From Pseudogulbenkiania subflava DSM 22618 (lineage in GTDB: Bacteria; Pseudomonadota; Gammaproteobacteria; Burkholderiales; Chromobacteriaceae): DNA of 33,018 nucleotides. Below the pieces are notes generated by a model that saw nothing but the letters and a program-made list of their open reading frames with translations, searched no databases and was not told where the DNA came from. How positions within the stretch are numbered: position 1 is the first letter of the stretch; every line of letters starts with the position of its first letter. Where the stretch lies: positions 1 through 33,018 of the forward strand of contig NZ_FXAG01000032.1 of assembly GCF_900177275.1 (NCBI RefSeq), read 5' to 3'. The position numbers and the translations under genes are program-made. Positions 7,981 through 17,001 of this stretch are shown here, piece after piece.

Positions 7981-8343
7981 ATGAAAACACGACTCCTCGC
8001 CCTCCTCGTCACCCTGCTGTGCGCTCAGAGCGCCCTGGCCGGCCGCGTGCTGCCCGCCACCCTGCAGATCGGAGAAATCAACGCCGCCGACAGCGCACAG
8101 ATCAGCTTCGCGGCCGAGCGCTCCTGGCTGCAGGCTCTCACCGGACTCTTCATCCCGTCCGGCACCGCCTATCCGCTGGCGCCCGGCGTGCGCATCCTCG
8201 ACGAGAACAACCGCTTCCTGCTGACCGGCCAGCTGCCGGGACTGGTGGGCCGGCGCGTGGGGGTGACGGTCGATATGTCAGGCGCCATCAACCGGATCTG
8301 GGTACTGACGGACGACGATCTGCGCACCCTGGCCCGGCCATAA
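7981..8343 (+). CDS. Small secreted protein of unknown function
   Basis: I do not recognise this 120-residue protein. A clear signal peptide (Lys/Arg, then a Leu/Ala-rich core, ending SALA-G at about residue 20) predicts export to the periplasm. The mature part has a predicted mixed beta content, with repeated hydrophobic strands and turns such as [18 protein letters not shown] and [18 protein letters not shown], and no cysteine. I start it at 7981 because the signal peptide begins there; an in-frame start at 7834 would place a non-signal stretch in front. No convincing Shine-Dalgarno sequence precedes it. It ends 23 nt before miaB and is probably co-transcribed with it, although nothing links the functions. 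Confidence 0.75.
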   Translation: MKTRLLALLVTLLCAQSALAGRVLPATLQIGEINAADSAQISFAAERSWLQALTGLFIPSGTAYPLAPGVRILDENNRFLLTGQLPGLVGRRVGVTVDMSGAINRIWVLTDDDLRTLARP

Positions 8344-8366
8344 CCCTAGCTGGAATCGCTGTTGCC

Positions 8367-9701
8367 ATGAAGAAGGTATATATCAAGACCTTCGGCTGCC
8401 AGATGAACGAGTACGACTCCGACAAGATGGTCGACGTGCTCGGTGACGCCGAAGGCATGGTCAAGACGGACAACCCCGAAGAGGCCGACGTCATCCTGTT
8501 CAACACCTGTAGCGTGCGCGAAAAGGCGCAGGAGAAGGTGTTCTCCGACCTCGGCCGCATCCGTCCGCTGAAGGACGCCAGACCCGACCTGATCATCGGC
8601 GTCGGCGGCTGCGTGGCGTCGCAGGAAGGCGACACCATCGTCAAGCGCGCGCCCTACGTGGACGTGGTGTTCGGCCCGCAGACCCTGCACCGCCTGCCCG
8701 AGCTGATCCGCGCCAAGCAGGACAGCGGCGCGGCCCAGGTCGACATCTCCTTCCCCGAGATCGAGAAGTTCGACCACATCCCGCCCGCCAAGGTCGACGG
8801 CGGCGCCGCCTTCGTCTCGATCATGGAAGGCTGCTCCAAGTACTGCTCGTTCTGCGTGGTGCCCTACACCCGCGGCGAGGAAGTGAGCCGCCCGTTCGAC
8901 GACGTGCTGGTCGAAATTGCCGGCCTCGCCGCCCAGGGCGTCAAGGAAATCACCCTGCTGGGGCAGAACGTCAACGCCTACCGCGGCCTGATGGCCGACG
9001 GCGAGATCGCCGACTTCGCGCTGCTGCTGGAATACGTGCACGAAGTGCCGGGCGTGGAGCGCATCCGCTTCACCACCAGCCACCCGCGCGAATTCAGCCA
9101 GCGCATCATCGACTGCTACGCCAAGCTGCCCAAGCTCGTGTCGCACCTGCACCTGCCGGTGCAGAGCGGTTGCGACCGCGTGCTGATGGCGATGAAACGC
9201 GGCTACACCGCGCTGGAATACAAGTCGATCATCCGCAAGCTGCGTGCCATCCGCCCCGACCTGTGCCTGTCGTCCGACTTCATCGTCGGCTTCCCGGGCG
9301 AAACCGAGGAAGACTTCAACGCCACGCTCAAGCTGGTCAAGGACCTGGAGTTCGACTTCAGCTTCGTGTTCATCTACAGCCCGCGCCCCGGCACCCCGGC
9401 CTCGAACCTGCCGGACGACACGCCGCACGAAGAGAAGGTCCGTCGCCTCGAAGCCTTGAACGAAGTGATCGAGGCCAAGGGCTTCGCCATCAACCAGAGC
9501 ATGGTCGGCACGGTGCAGCGCGTGCTGGTCGAAGCGGTATCGAAGAAGGACCCGAACATGCTGGCGGCCCGCACCATGAACAACCGCGTGGTCAACTTCA
9601 TCGGCAACCCGCGCCTGTTGAACCAGATGATCGAGGTGCGCATCACCGAGGCGCGCCCGCACTCGCTGGCGGGCGAAATCGTGACCACCGAAACCGTCTG
9701 A
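8367..9701 (+). CDS. miaB: tRNA-2-methylthio-N6-dimethylallyladenosine synthase
   Basis: This radical-SAM enzyme adds a methylthio group to i6A37 of tRNAs reading UNN codons. The 444 residues fit MiaB. The N-terminal UPF0004 domain carries the auxiliary-cluster cysteines C11 ([11 protein letters not shown]), C48 (NTCSVRE) and C82 (GGCVASQ). The radical-SAM domain has the C-x3-C-x2-C motif C156, C160, C163 ([17 protein letters not shown]). A C-terminal TRAM domain for tRNA binding follows GTVQRVLVE. The ATG at 8367 gives the canonical [20 protein letters not shown] start. It lies upstream of the phoH-ybeY-corC-lnt block, the same order as in enterobacteria, with a YciI-like gene inserted. Confidence 0.96.
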   Translation: MKKVYIKTFGCQMNEYDSDKMVDVLGDAEGMVKTDNPEEADVILFNTCSVREKAQEKVFSDLGRIRPLKDARPDLIIGVGGCVASQEGDTIVKRAPYVDVVFGPQTLHRLPELIRAKQDSGAAQVDISFPEIEKFDHIPPAKVDGGAAFVSIMEGCSKYCSFCVVPYTRGEEVSRPFDDVLVEIAGLAAQGVKEITLLGQNVNAYRGLMADGEIADFALLLEYVHEVPGVERIRFTTSHPREFSQRIIDCYAKLPKLVSHLHLPVQSGCDRVLMAMKRGYTALEYKSIIRKLRAIRPDLCLSSDFIVGFPGETEEDFNATLKLVKDLEFDFSFVFIYSPRPGTPASNLPDDTPHEEKVRRLEALNEVIEAKGFAINQSMVGTVQRVLVEAVSKKDPNMLAARTMNNRVVNFIGNPRLLNQMIEVRITEARPHSLAGEIVTTETV

Positions 9702-9709
9702 AGGAGTTC

Positions 9710-9729
9710 CGCCCGGCCCATGCCGGGCG
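9710..9729 (+). terminator. Hairpin after miaB, possible weak terminator
   Basis: A perfect 8-bp GC-rich stem (9710-9717 with 9722-9729) closes a CCAT loop nine bases after the miaB stop codon. The following TATCCTTAAAT has only a weak U content. It may partly terminate or stabilise the miaB transcript. Confidence 0.4.
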
Positions 9730-9769
9730 TATCCTTAAATAAATCCTACCGTTCACGCTTCGGCCAACC

Positions 9770-10066
9770 ATGTTCATCGTCTCCCTCAGCTACACCGCCC
9801 CGCTCGCCGCCATCGATGCCCTGATCGATGCCCACGTCGCCTGGCTGCAACGCGGCTACGCCGACGGCGCCTTCCTGGCCTCGGGGCGCAAGGTGCCGCG
9901 CAGCGGCGGCGTGATCCTGGCGCGCGGCGAACGGGCCGCGCTGGAACAAAGGTTGGCCGAAGACCCGTTCGCACAGGCCGGCCTGGCCCAGTACGACATC
10001 ACCGAATTCATTCCGACCCTGACCGCGGCAGACCTCGACGCCTTGCGCGAGCCCCTGCCCGTCTGA
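9770..10066 (+). CDS. YciI-like (YCII-related domain) protein
   Basis: This 98-residue protein is a single YCII-related domain. These small dimeric alpha-beta proteins resemble ferredoxin-like enzymes such as muconolactone isomerase and have poorly known functions. It starts MFIVSLSYTAPLAAIDALID and keeps the H-x-x-W pattern (DAHVAWLQRGYADGAFLASG) with the conserved His and a later Asp (QYDITEF). It sits between miaB and phoH and ends 21 nt before the phoH start, so it may be co-transcribed with the block. The family call is good, the reaction unknown. Confidence 0.8.
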   Translation: MFIVSLSYTAPLAAIDALIDAHVAWLQRGYADGAFLASGRKVPRSGGVILARGERAALEQRLAEDPFAQAGLAQYDITEFIPTLTAADLDALREPLPV

Positions 10067-10087
10067 ACGCCGCGGAGCCGATCCCCC

Positions 10088-11059
10088 TTGCAAACCGAAC
10101 AGCTAAGCTTCAACCCCATCGACAACGAACGGCTGGCCCGCCTGTGCGGCCCACTCGACGAAAACCTCAAGCAGATCGAAACCGGGCTGGACGTGGTGAT
10201 CCAGCGCCGCGGCGAAGGCTTCCGCATCCGCGGCCCGCGCGCCGCGGACGCCGCCACCGCGCTGACGCGCTTCTATCTGCAGGCCGAAAAACAGGAGCTG
10301 TCGATCGACGACATCCAGCTCGGCCTGGTCGAAGTGCGGCAACACGACGCCACGCCGGAAGAAGAAGCGCCGGTGCTGGCGACGCGCCGTGGCGACCTGC
10401 GCGGCCGCACCCCACGCCAGAACAGCTACATCAAGGCCATCCAGCAGCACGACATCACCTTCGGCATCGGCCCGGCCGGCACCGGCAAGACCTACCTCGC
10501 CGTCGCCTGCGCGGTGGACGCCATGGAACGTGACGCCATCAAGCGCATCGTGCTGGTACGCCCGGCGGTCGAGGCCGGCGAGAAGCTCGGCTTTTTGCCC
10601 GGGGACCTGGCGCAGAAGGTCGACCCCTACCTGCGCCCGCTGTACGACGCACTCTACGACCTGATGGGCTTCGACAAGGTGACCCGGCTGTTCGAGAAGA
10701 ACCTGATCGAAATCGCCCCGCTCGCCTACATGCGCGGGCGCACCCTCAACAGCGCCTTCATCATCCTCGACGAGGCGCAGAACACCACCCCCGAGCAAAT
10801 GAAGATGTTCCTGACGCGCATCGGCTTCGGCTCCAAGGCGGTGATCACCGGCGACATCACCCAGATCGACCTGGCGCGCCACCAGAAAAGCGGCCTGGTC
10901 GAGGTCGAGCGCATCCTGGGCCACGTGCGCGGCATCCACTTCCATCACTTCCAGAGCGACGACGTGGTGCGCCACCCGCTGGTGCAGAAAATCGTCGACG
11001 CCTACGACGCCCATCAACTGAAAGAACTCACGCAAAGCAAGTCCGATGAAAAGAGCTAA
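10088..11059 (+). CDS. ybeZ: PhoH-like ATPase (YbeZ)
   Basis: This is a PhoH-family P-loop ATPase associated with YbeY in RNA and ribosome metabolism. The 323 residues contain an N-terminal KH-like region (to about residue 90) and the ATPase domain with Walker A GPAGTGKT at 128-135 and Walker [27 protein letters not shown] and TGDITQIDL are also typical of the family. The best start is a TTG at 10088, with GGAG at 10074-10077; no upstream ATG in frame fits. Its 3' end overlaps ybeY by 14 nt, indicating translational coupling. Confidence 0.92.
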   Translation: MQTEQLSFNPIDNERLARLCGPLDENLKQIETGLDVVIQRRGEGFRIRGPRAADAATALTRFYLQAEKQELSIDDIQLGLVEVRQHDATPEEEAPVLATRRGDLRGRTPRQNSYIKAIQQHDITFGIGPAGTGKTYLAVACAVDAMERDAIKRIVLVRPAVEAGEKLGFLPGDLAQKVDPYLRPLYDALYDLMGFDKVTRLFEKNLIEIAPLAYMRGRTLNSAFIILDEAQNTTPEQMKMFLTRIGFGSKAVITGDITQIDLARHQKSGLVEVERILGHVRGIHFHHFQSDDVVRHPLVQKIVDAYDAHQLKELTQSKSDEKS

Positions 11060-11552
11060 GCGCACCCCGCTGCGACAAAGGTTGGCCGAACGCCTGGAAC
11101 TGACGCTGGATATCCGCAGCGACGCCGCCAACCTACCCAGCACCGCCGACCTACAGCGCTGGGCCCGCGCCGCCTTGCAGGCCGACGTGCAGAAAGCCCA
11201 GATCAGCCTGCTGCTGGTCGAAAGCGAAGAAGGCCGCGCCCTCAACCGCGACTACCGCGGCAAGGACTACGCCACCAACGTGCTGAGCTTCGCCCTCAAC
11301 GAAGGCGAAACCCTCCCCGGCATGCCCTTGTTCGGCGACCTGGTGCTGTGCGTACCGGTGGTGGAACGCGAAGCCTCCGAGCAGGACACCCCGCTCGCGG
11401 CCCACTACGCCCACCTTACCGTGCACGGCATGCTGCACCTGCAGGGCTACGACCATGAAGACGACGACGAGGCCGAGGTCATGGAGGCGCTTGAAACCGC
11501 CATTCTCGCCAAGCTAGGCTATCCGGACCCCTACGCGGCGGAGAAAACCTGA
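11046..11552 (+). CDS. ybeY: Endoribonuclease YbeY
   Basis: This zinc-dependent single-strand endoribonuclease acts in 16S rRNA 3' maturation and ribosome quality control. The 168 residues end in the signature H-x3-H-x5-H (H127, H131, H137 in [14 protein letters not shown]), which binds the metal. [18 protein letters not shown] is the other conserved stretch. The ATG at 11046 lies inside the end of phoH; this gives an N-terminus a little longer than the usual 150-155 residues, so a slightly later start cannot be excluded. The corC gene begins 5 nt after the stop. Confidence 0.93.
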   Translation: MKRAKRTPLRQRLAERLELTLDIRSDAANLPSTADLQRWARAALQADVQKAQISLLLVESEEGRALNRDYRGKDYATNVLSFALNEGETLPGMPLFGDLVLCVPVVEREASEQDTPLAAHYAHLTVHGMLHLQGYDHEDDDEAEVMEALETAILAKLGYPDPYAAEKT

Positions 11553-11556
11553 CACC

Positions 11557-12408
11557 ATGGACGATTCCAGCAAGAGCAGACCCGGTTGGCTGGAGCGCCT
11601 GTCGACGCTGCTGCTGCGCGAGCCGGAAGACCGCAAGGAACTGGTCGACCTGCTGCACTCGGCTTTCGAGCGCAACCTGCTCGACGCCGAAGCGCTCGGC
11701 ATGATCGAGGGCGTGCTCTCGGTCAGCGAACTGACCGTGCGCGACGTCATGGTGTCGCGCAGCCTGATGGACGTGGTCCGGCACGATGAAACCGTGGAGA
11801 AACTGCTGCCCTTCGTCATCGAGACCGGGCACTCGCGTTTCCCGGTGATCGGTGACGACAAGGACGATGTGCAGGGCATCCTGCTCGCCAAGGACCTGCT
11901 GCGCTACTTCCACCAGCCCGCCACCTTCAAGCTGGCCGACATCCTGCGCCAGGCGGTGTTCGTCCCGGAATCCAAACCGCTCAACCTGCTGCTGCGCGAC
12001 TTCCGCACCATGCGCAACCACATGGCCATCGTGGTCGATGAATACGGCGGCGTCGCCGGCCTCGTCACCATCGAAGACGTCATCGAGCAGATCGTCGGCG
12101 ACATCGAGGACGAATACGACAACGACGACAGCGCCGACAACATCATCCCGGTGCGCGGCCAGCGCTACCGCGTCAAGGCGCTGACCGAGATCGCCGACTT
12201 CAACCACTACTTCGATACCGGCTTTGCCGACAACGACGTCGATACCATCGGCGGCCTGGTGATCTCCTTGTTCGGCCACCTGCCCAAGCGCGGCGAAACG
12301 GTGCAAAGCGACGACCTGCGCTTCACCGTGATCCGCACCGACGGCCGCCGTCTGCACACCCTGCTGGTCGAACGCCTGCAATCCCAGGACCAGCCGCTCA
12401 CACCCTGA
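11557..12408 (+). CDS. corC: CorC/YbeX-family CBS-domain protein
   Basis: This is a cytosolic CBS-pair protein linked in other bacteria to magnesium and cobalt efflux and to ribosome-related stress. The 283 residues have no membrane helix, unlike the longer YhdP-type relatives. Two CBS domains lie at about 55-190 (VRDVMVSRSLMDVV, and MAIVVDEYGGVAGLVTIEDV with the following EQIVGDIEDEYD). The C-terminal CorC_HlyC domain, from about 195, includes VDTIGGLVISLFGHLPKRGE. It sits between ybeY and lnt as in the enterobacterial ybeX position, and lnt starts 3 nt after its stop. Confidence 0.92.
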   Translation: MDDSSKSRPGWLERLSTLLLREPEDRKELVDLLHSAFERNLLDAEALGMIEGVLSVSELTVRDVMVSRSLMDVVRHDETVEKLLPFVIETGHSRFPVIGDDKDDVQGILLAKDLLRYFHQPATFKLADILRQAVFVPESKPLNLLLRDFRTMRNHMAIVVDEYGGVAGLVTIEDVIEQIVGDIEDEYDNDDSADNIIPVRGQRYRVKALTEIADFNHYFDTGFADNDVDTIGGLVISLFGHLPKRGETVQSDDLRFTVIRTDGRRLHTLLVERLQSQDQPLTP

Positions 12409-12411
12409 CCC

Positions 12412-13896
12412 ATGCGCACCTTCCTGTTCCTGCTCGTGGCCGCGCTCGCCGGCGCCGTCACGCTGTTCGCCTTCGCCCCCTACCGCCTGTTCTGGTTGAT
12501 GCCGCTCGCCCTCGCGGCGCTCGCCGAACTGGCCCAGCGCCGCCCCCAGCGCGCCTTCTGGCTCGGCTACAGCTGGGGCATCGCCGCCTACACCGCCAAC
12601 TTCCACTGGATCTACTACAGCCTGCACGACATCGCCGGCATGCCGTTCTGGCTCGCCGCGCCGATGACGGCGCTGCTGCCGGCCTACCTCGCGCTCTACC
12701 CCGGCCTCGCGCTGTGGCTCGCCTGCCGCATCGAGCGCCGCCCCGCCATGCGCTGGCTGGTGCTGTTCCCGGCCCTGTGGACCCTGACCGAATGGCTGCG
12801 CGGCTGGATGCTCACCGGCTTCCCCTGGGGCACCGCCGGCTACTCCCAGATCACCGAGAGCCCGCTGGCGGGCTACGCCGCCGTATCCGGTGTCTACGGC
12901 GTCACCCTGCTGGTGGCGTTCAGCGCCGGCGCCTTGATCGTGCTGCCCCGCCTCGCCAACCGCTGGCGCCTGGCGCTGCTGCTGACCGTCGCCGCGTTCT
13001 GGGCCGGCGGTCAGCAGCTCAAGGCGATCGAGTGGACCCGGCCCGTGGGCAAGCCGCTGCGCGTGGCGCTGGCCCAGGGCAACATCCCGCAGAGCCTGAA
13101 GTGGGATCCGGCGATCTACGAATACACCCTCACCAGCTACTATCGCCAGGTCGCCAACTCCCGCGCCGACCTGATGATCCTGCCGGAAACCGCCCTGCCC
13201 GTCTTCCTCGACGAACTGCCCCCCGGCTTCCTCGGTCTGCTCGCGGCCACCGCCGAGCGCAACCAGATGGCCCTGGCCTTCGGCGTGCCGCGCCGCACCG
13301 ACGACGGCCGTGGCTACCTCAACGCCGTCATCGCCGCGACCACGCCGGGGCTGCCGTACTACGCCAAGAACCACCTGGTGCCGTTCGGCGAGTTCATCCC
13401 GCTGCCGGGCGTCACTAGCTGGATTTACCGTTTCATGAACATGCCGCTCTCCGGCTTCAGCCGCGGCGGCACCGACCAGCCGCCAATCGCCATGGCCGGC
13501 CAGCAGGTGGCGTTCAACGTCTGCTACGAAGACAGCTTCGGCGAGGAGCTGATCGGCCCGGCCGCCAAGGCCACCCTGCTCGCCAACGTCAGCAACCTGG
13601 CCTGGTTCGGCCAGAGCGACGCCGCCAGCCAGCATCTTCAGCTATCGCAGACGCGGGCGCTGGAAACCGGGCGGCCGATGCTGCGCGCCACCAACACCGG
13701 CATGACCGCGATCATCCACGCCGATGGCGAAATCGGCTCGATTGCCGCCCCCTTCACGCGCCAGGTGCTGTCCGGCATGGTACAGGGACGCAGTGGACTG
13801 ACCCCCTACATGCAGTACGGCAACCGCCCGGTTCTGCTGCTGGCTGCCCTGCTGCTGACGCTGGCCATCCTGATCGGGCGTCGCCAGCGCGGATAG
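12412..13896 (+). CDS. lnt: Apolipoprotein N-acyltransferase
   Basis: This inner-membrane enzyme adds the third acyl chain to lipoproteins so they can be sorted by Lol. The 494 residues fit the family. The N-terminal part up to about 195 holds several membrane helices with FPWGTAGYSQ and the beginning MRTFLFLLVAALAGAVTLFA. The periplasmic nitrilase-like domain carries the catalytic triad E259 (LPETALP), K319 (AKNHLVPFGEF) and C371 (NVCYEDSFGEE). A last helix lies at about 468-488. It is the final gene of the ybeZYX-lnt block and faces the chemotaxis gene. Confidence 0.95.
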   Translation: MRTFLFLLVAALAGAVTLFAFAPYRLFWLMPLALAALAELAQRRPQRAFWLGYSWGIAAYTANFHWIYYSLHDIAGMPFWLAAPMTALLPAYLALYPGLALWLACRIERRPAMRWLVLFPALWTLTEWLRGWMLTGFPWGTAGYSQITESPLAGYAAVSGVYGVTLLVAFSAGALIVLPRLANRWRLALLLTVAAFWAGGQQLKAIEWTRPVGKPLRVALAQGNIPQSLKWDPAIYEYTLTSYYRQVANSRADLMILPETALPVFLDELPPGFLGLLAATAERNQMALAFGVPRRTDDGRGYLNAVIAATTPGLPYYAKNHLVPFGEFIPLPGVTSWIYRFMNMPLSGFSRGGTDQPPIAMAGQQVAFNVCYEDSFGEELIGPAAKATLLANVSNLAWFGQSDAASQHLQLSQTRALETGRPMLRATNTGMTAIIHADGEIGSIAAPFTRQVLSGMVQGRSGLTPYMQYGNRPVLLLAALLLTLAILIGRRQRG

Positions 13897-13904
13897 CCGG
13901 CATG

Positions 13905-13930
13905 AAAAAGGCCCGGCATTGGCCGGGCCT
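13905..13930 (-). terminator. Intrinsic terminator of the chemotaxis gene
   Basis: Stem arms 13909-13917 and 13922-13930 are perfectly complementary (9 bp, GC-rich) around an ATTG loop. On the minus strand the stem is followed by T5 (13909-13905). This is the intrinsic terminator of the leftward MCP gene. It lies just after lnt and may also dampen lnt read-through, although there is no T run on the plus side. Confidence 0.8.
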
Positions 13931-13950
13931 ACTCGCAGCGACTAGCGCGC

Positions 13951-15594
13951 TTACCAGCGGAACCGCGCCACCTGGTCGCGCAGGGTATCGGCCAGTGCGT
14001 GCAACTCCTCAATCGCACGCGATGCGCCCAGCGAAGCGTCGGCGTTGACCGCCGCGCTCTGCGCGATATCGTCGACGTGGCGGGCGATACCCTGACTCGC
14101 CTCGCTCTGCTCCTTCAGCGAGTGCGAGATATCGTTCACCACCTGCACCACCTGCTGGGCGCTGTCGCGGATGCGCGCAATCGCCTCCCCACCCTGCTCC
14201 GCCAGTTGCAGCCCGCTCTTCACGCGCTGCACCGCCTCCGCCATGGTGCTGTGCGAGGCATCCGAAGTAAGGCGGATCTCGTCGATCATGCCGGCAATTT
14301 CCTGGGTAGCCTGGGCGGTGCGCTCCGACAGCTTGCGCACCTCGTCGGCCACCACGGCAAAACCGCGCCCGCTCTCCCCGGCTCGCGCGGCCTCGATCGC
14401 CGCGTTGAGCGCCAGCAGGTTGGTCTGATCGGCAATATCCTTGATCACCTGCATGATGCTGGAAATGGTCTGGGTCTTCTGGGCCAGCTCGCCGATGCGC
14501 GAGGCGGCCTGGTCCACCGACTCGTTGATGCGCTGCATCTCGCCGACCGCGCTGGCGATCACCTCCCCGCCCTCGCGCGACAGCGTGCCGGAAGCCTGAG
14601 ATAGCTGGCGCGCGTCCTGGGCATGCTCGGCAATCTGGTTGATGCTCACCGTCATCTGCTGCACCGAGGCCGCCATCGACGTCGCGGCACCACTTTGCTG
14701 CCCCGAGGACTGCGCCACCGACTCGGCGTTGCCGGCGATCCGGGAGCTCATGCCGGACATGGTATTGGCCCCTTCCGCAATCCGCTGCACCAGCTGGCGC
14801 AACTGCGACTGCATGTCGGCCACTGCCGCCAGCAAGCTGTCGCGATCCCCCGGGGCGAGCGCAATCGAGGCATCCAGCTGGCCGTCGGCGATGCGGCGCA
14901 CGATGGCGGCCGTTGCCGCCGGCTCGCCGCCGAGCTGACGCAGTACGCTGCGCACCAGCAGCAGCCCGCCGCCGAGCAGCAACGCCAGCACCACGCCGAC
15001 CCGCAGCACCAAGCCCAGCAGCGCCCGCTGGAAGGCCGCGTCGAGATCATCCAGGTACAGCCCGGTGCCGATCATCCAGTGCCAGCCCGGTGTGACCGTC
15101 AGGTACGATATCTTCGGCTGCGGCGTCGTGGAGCCCGGCTTGTCCCAGACGTAAGGCGCAAAACCCTTGCCCTGCCCCTCCTGCACGGTTTTCAGAAACA
15201 GCGCCGCCAGGTCGACGCCTTCCGGCGTCTTCATGCCGTGGGCACTCTGTCCGATCTTGTCGGGGCGGGCGCCATGCGCCACGTACACCATATTCTGGTC
15301 GTAAGCGAAAAAGTACTCCTTGCCATCGTAGCGAATGGCATTGAGCGCCGCCGCCGCCAACACCTTGGCCTGCGCTTCGCTCAGCGCCCCGCTGGCAGCC
15401 TTCTGCTCGTAGTTGGCCACCACCGCCACGGTCGCCTCGACCAGATTGCGCACCTTGTCCTTGCGATCCTGCAGCAGGCTGTCACGCTCACTCAGCAGGC
15501 TCCAGCCGCCCTGCACACAGACCAGCACGGCCACCAGGCCCAGCAGCCCCAGCAACCTTGCCCGCAGACTCCAGCCATGATTTGCTTGTTTCAT
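13951..15594 (-). CDS. Methyl-accepting chemotaxis protein with a periplasmic Cache domain
   Basis: This membrane chemoreceptor signals to CheA/CheW. The 547 residues, in order, show a membrane helix at 11-31, a periplasmic single Cache (sCache_2-type) domain at about 35-185 with [12 protein letters not shown] and [14 protein letters not shown], a second helix at 191-214, a HAMP domain at about 215-267, and the signalling domain. The hairpin tip keeps [20 protein letters not shown]. No NWETF-type pentapeptide tether ends the protein (it ends QVARFRW). I chose the ATG at 15594 because GGGGAG lies just before it; a start at 15633 would add 13 residues. The ligand is unknown; small organic acids are common for this Cache type. 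Confidence 0.93.
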   Translation of the reverse strand: MKQANHGWSLRARLLGLLGLVAVLVCVQGGWSLLSERDSLLQDRKDKVRNLVEATVAVVANYEQKAASGALSEAQAKVLAAAALNAIRYDGKEYFFAYDQNMVYVAHGARPDKIGQSAHGMKTPEGVDLAALFLKTVQEGQGKGFAPYVWDKPGSTTPQPKISYLTVTPGWHWMIGTGLYLDDLDAAFQRALLGLVLRVGVVLALLLGGGLLLVRSVLRQLGGEPAATAAIVRRIADGQLDASIALAPGDRDSLLAAVADMQSQLRQLVQRIAEGANTMSGMSSRIAGNAESVAQSSGQQSGAATSMAASVQQMTVSINQIAEHAQDARQLSQASGTLSREGGEVIASAVGEMQRINESVDQAASRIGELAQKTQTISSIMQVIKDIADQTNLLALNAAIEAARAGESGRGFAVVADEVRKLSERTAQATQEIAGMIDEIRLTSDASHSTMAEAVQRVKSGLQLAEQGGEAIARIRDSAQQVVQVVNDISHSLKEQSEASQGIARHVDDIAQSAAVNADASLGASRAIEELHALADTLRDQVARFRW

Positions 15595-15633
15595 TGTTCT
15601 CCCCTGGTTATGCCGGCACACGGCTTCGGCCAA

Positions 15634-16125
15634 CCCTGACTGCCGGGTACATCGGAGGCTGCCTGGCAGCAGTTAGCCCCCTTCAGGATACTCTCAGCCA
15701 TCTGCATAGGCTCTCAGGAAAAACCCTAGTAGCCAACTCGCCAGTCCCCCTCGTGCCAGATCAGAAATAGCCCGCCACGCGGCGCCAGAGCGTCACCTCC
15801 TTTTCTTGATCGACCTGGCAAGGGGATTCTTGAGCCGCCTGGCACCTGCCGGCTCGACCCGGATGCCGCTCACACTACCCGAGTGTGCTCCAGCCTGCTA
15901 ACCTCGCAGGGAGCATCCGCCCGGTTGGGCCAGGCTCCATGAAGCCAACACCATGACGCCACCCGGCGAGACGCGACAGCCCTATCGCCGGGGAGTCAGC
16001 CAAACCAGACCGACGCTCCACACCGCGGCCAGGCCACGGCAAACCGCCGCCCGACGTCACGGCAGCCGCGGCCCCAGGCGAGACCCATTCACCCCGTAGC
16101 AACGCACACACCAAGGAGCAGATCC
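15634..16125. other. Divergent spacer without a recognisable gene
   Basis: About 490 nt separate the chemotaxis gene from the MOSC gene. I see no supported coding region: the short open frames on both strands have no family features. There is a small inverted repeat, CACACT-ACCCG-AGTGTG (15871-15887), and GC-rich stretches, but no strong sigma70 or sigma28 promoter that I can defend. Promoters for both flanking genes must lie here. Confidence 0.5.
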
Positions 16126-16923
16126 GTGCAACTGGCCAGCATGTTCGTCCACCCCCTCAAATCCGCCCGCGGAATTCCGTACACCCGGGCGTTTGCCTCG
16201 TGGCAGGGCCTGCTGCACGACCGAGAGTGGCTGCTGACCGACGAGAGTGGCCGCTTCATTACCGCACGCGACTATCCCCAGCTGCTCACGATCCGCTGCA
16301 CACTGATCCCCGGCGCCATCCTGTTCCAGGCCCCGGATACAGCCCCCATCGCCGCGCTTGCCAGTGAATTCGACACCCCCAGCGCAACCAGCGTCTGGAA
16401 AGACCATTTCACCGCCTATCATGGCTCGCCGCGGACCGACGCCTGGTTCAGCCGCTACCTCGGTATTCCCTGCCGCCTGCTGTGGCTAGGGCGCCACTCC
16501 CAACGCAAGCAGAAGACCAGCGACCACGGACTGTCCTTTGCCGATGGCTACCCCTATCTGCTGCTCAACCAGAGTTCGCTCGACGAACTCAACGCCCAGT
16601 TGCCCGAGCAGGTCTCCCAGCGCCACTTCCGCCCCAACCTGGTGGTCAGCGGCGCCGCACCCTACGAAGAAGACGACTGGAAGGTGGTGCGCATCGGCGC
16701 GGTGATCTTCGACGTCGCCAAGCCCTGCACCCGCTGCACCCTGACCACGGTCAACCCCGACAACGGCGTGCCCTCAGCCGACGGCGAACCCCTCGCCACC
16801 CTGATCAAGACTCGCCAGCTGCCCGAGGGCATCTGCTTCGGCGTCAACCTCGTCCCGCGCAACGAAGGCCTCCTGCAGCTGGGCGACCCCTTCGAGGTGC
16901 TTGAGCTACGTTATACTTTCTGA
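16126..16923 (+). CDS. YcbX-like MOSC-domain protein lacking the ferredoxin domain
   Basis: This is a MOSC-family protein of 265 residues. An N-terminal beta-barrel region (to about 105, starting LASMFVHPLKSARG) is followed by the MOSC domain with the conserved cysteine motif KPCTRCTLTTVNPD, where the molybdenum cofactor is thought to bind. E. coli YcbX, which detoxifies N-hydroxylated compounds, has about 100 more residues carrying a C-terminal [2Fe-2S] ferredoxin; here the protein ends before it, so electrons would need to come from another partner. The start is a GTG at 16126 with AAGGAG at 16113-16118. Family call is firm, substrate unknown. Confidence 0.85.
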   Translation: MQLASMFVHPLKSARGIPYTRAFASWQGLLHDREWLLTDESGRFITARDYPQLLTIRCTLIPGAILFQAPDTAPIAALASEFDTPSATSVWKDHFTAYHGSPRTDAWFSRYLGIPCRLLWLGRHSQRKQKTSDHGLSFADGYPYLLLNQSSLDELNAQLPEQVSQRHFRPNLVVSGAAPYEEDDWKVVRIGAVIFDVAKPCTRCTLTTVNPDNGVPSADGEPLATLIKTRQLPEGICFGVNLVPRNEGLLQLGDPFEVLELRYTF

Positions 16924-17001
16924 CGGCAACTCCGCAGAGGGTGCCGACAAGAGCCTGCCAGAGGGCCGACAACGACAACACACCCTGACGACACAAGACA
17001 G

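Noticed and set aside
8346-9662. 438-residue open frame antisense to miaB
   Set aside because: It is a shadow of miaB, with biased composition and no domain.
11479-13635. 718-residue open frame antisense to ybeY, corC and lnt
   Set aside because: It spans three recognised genes on the other strand and lacks any recognisable domain; it is a GC-driven frame.
15875-16114. 79-residue minus-strand frame in the MCP-MOSC spacer
   Set aside because: It shows no family similarity, signal peptide or ribosome binding site, and has composition typical of noncoding GC-rich DNA.
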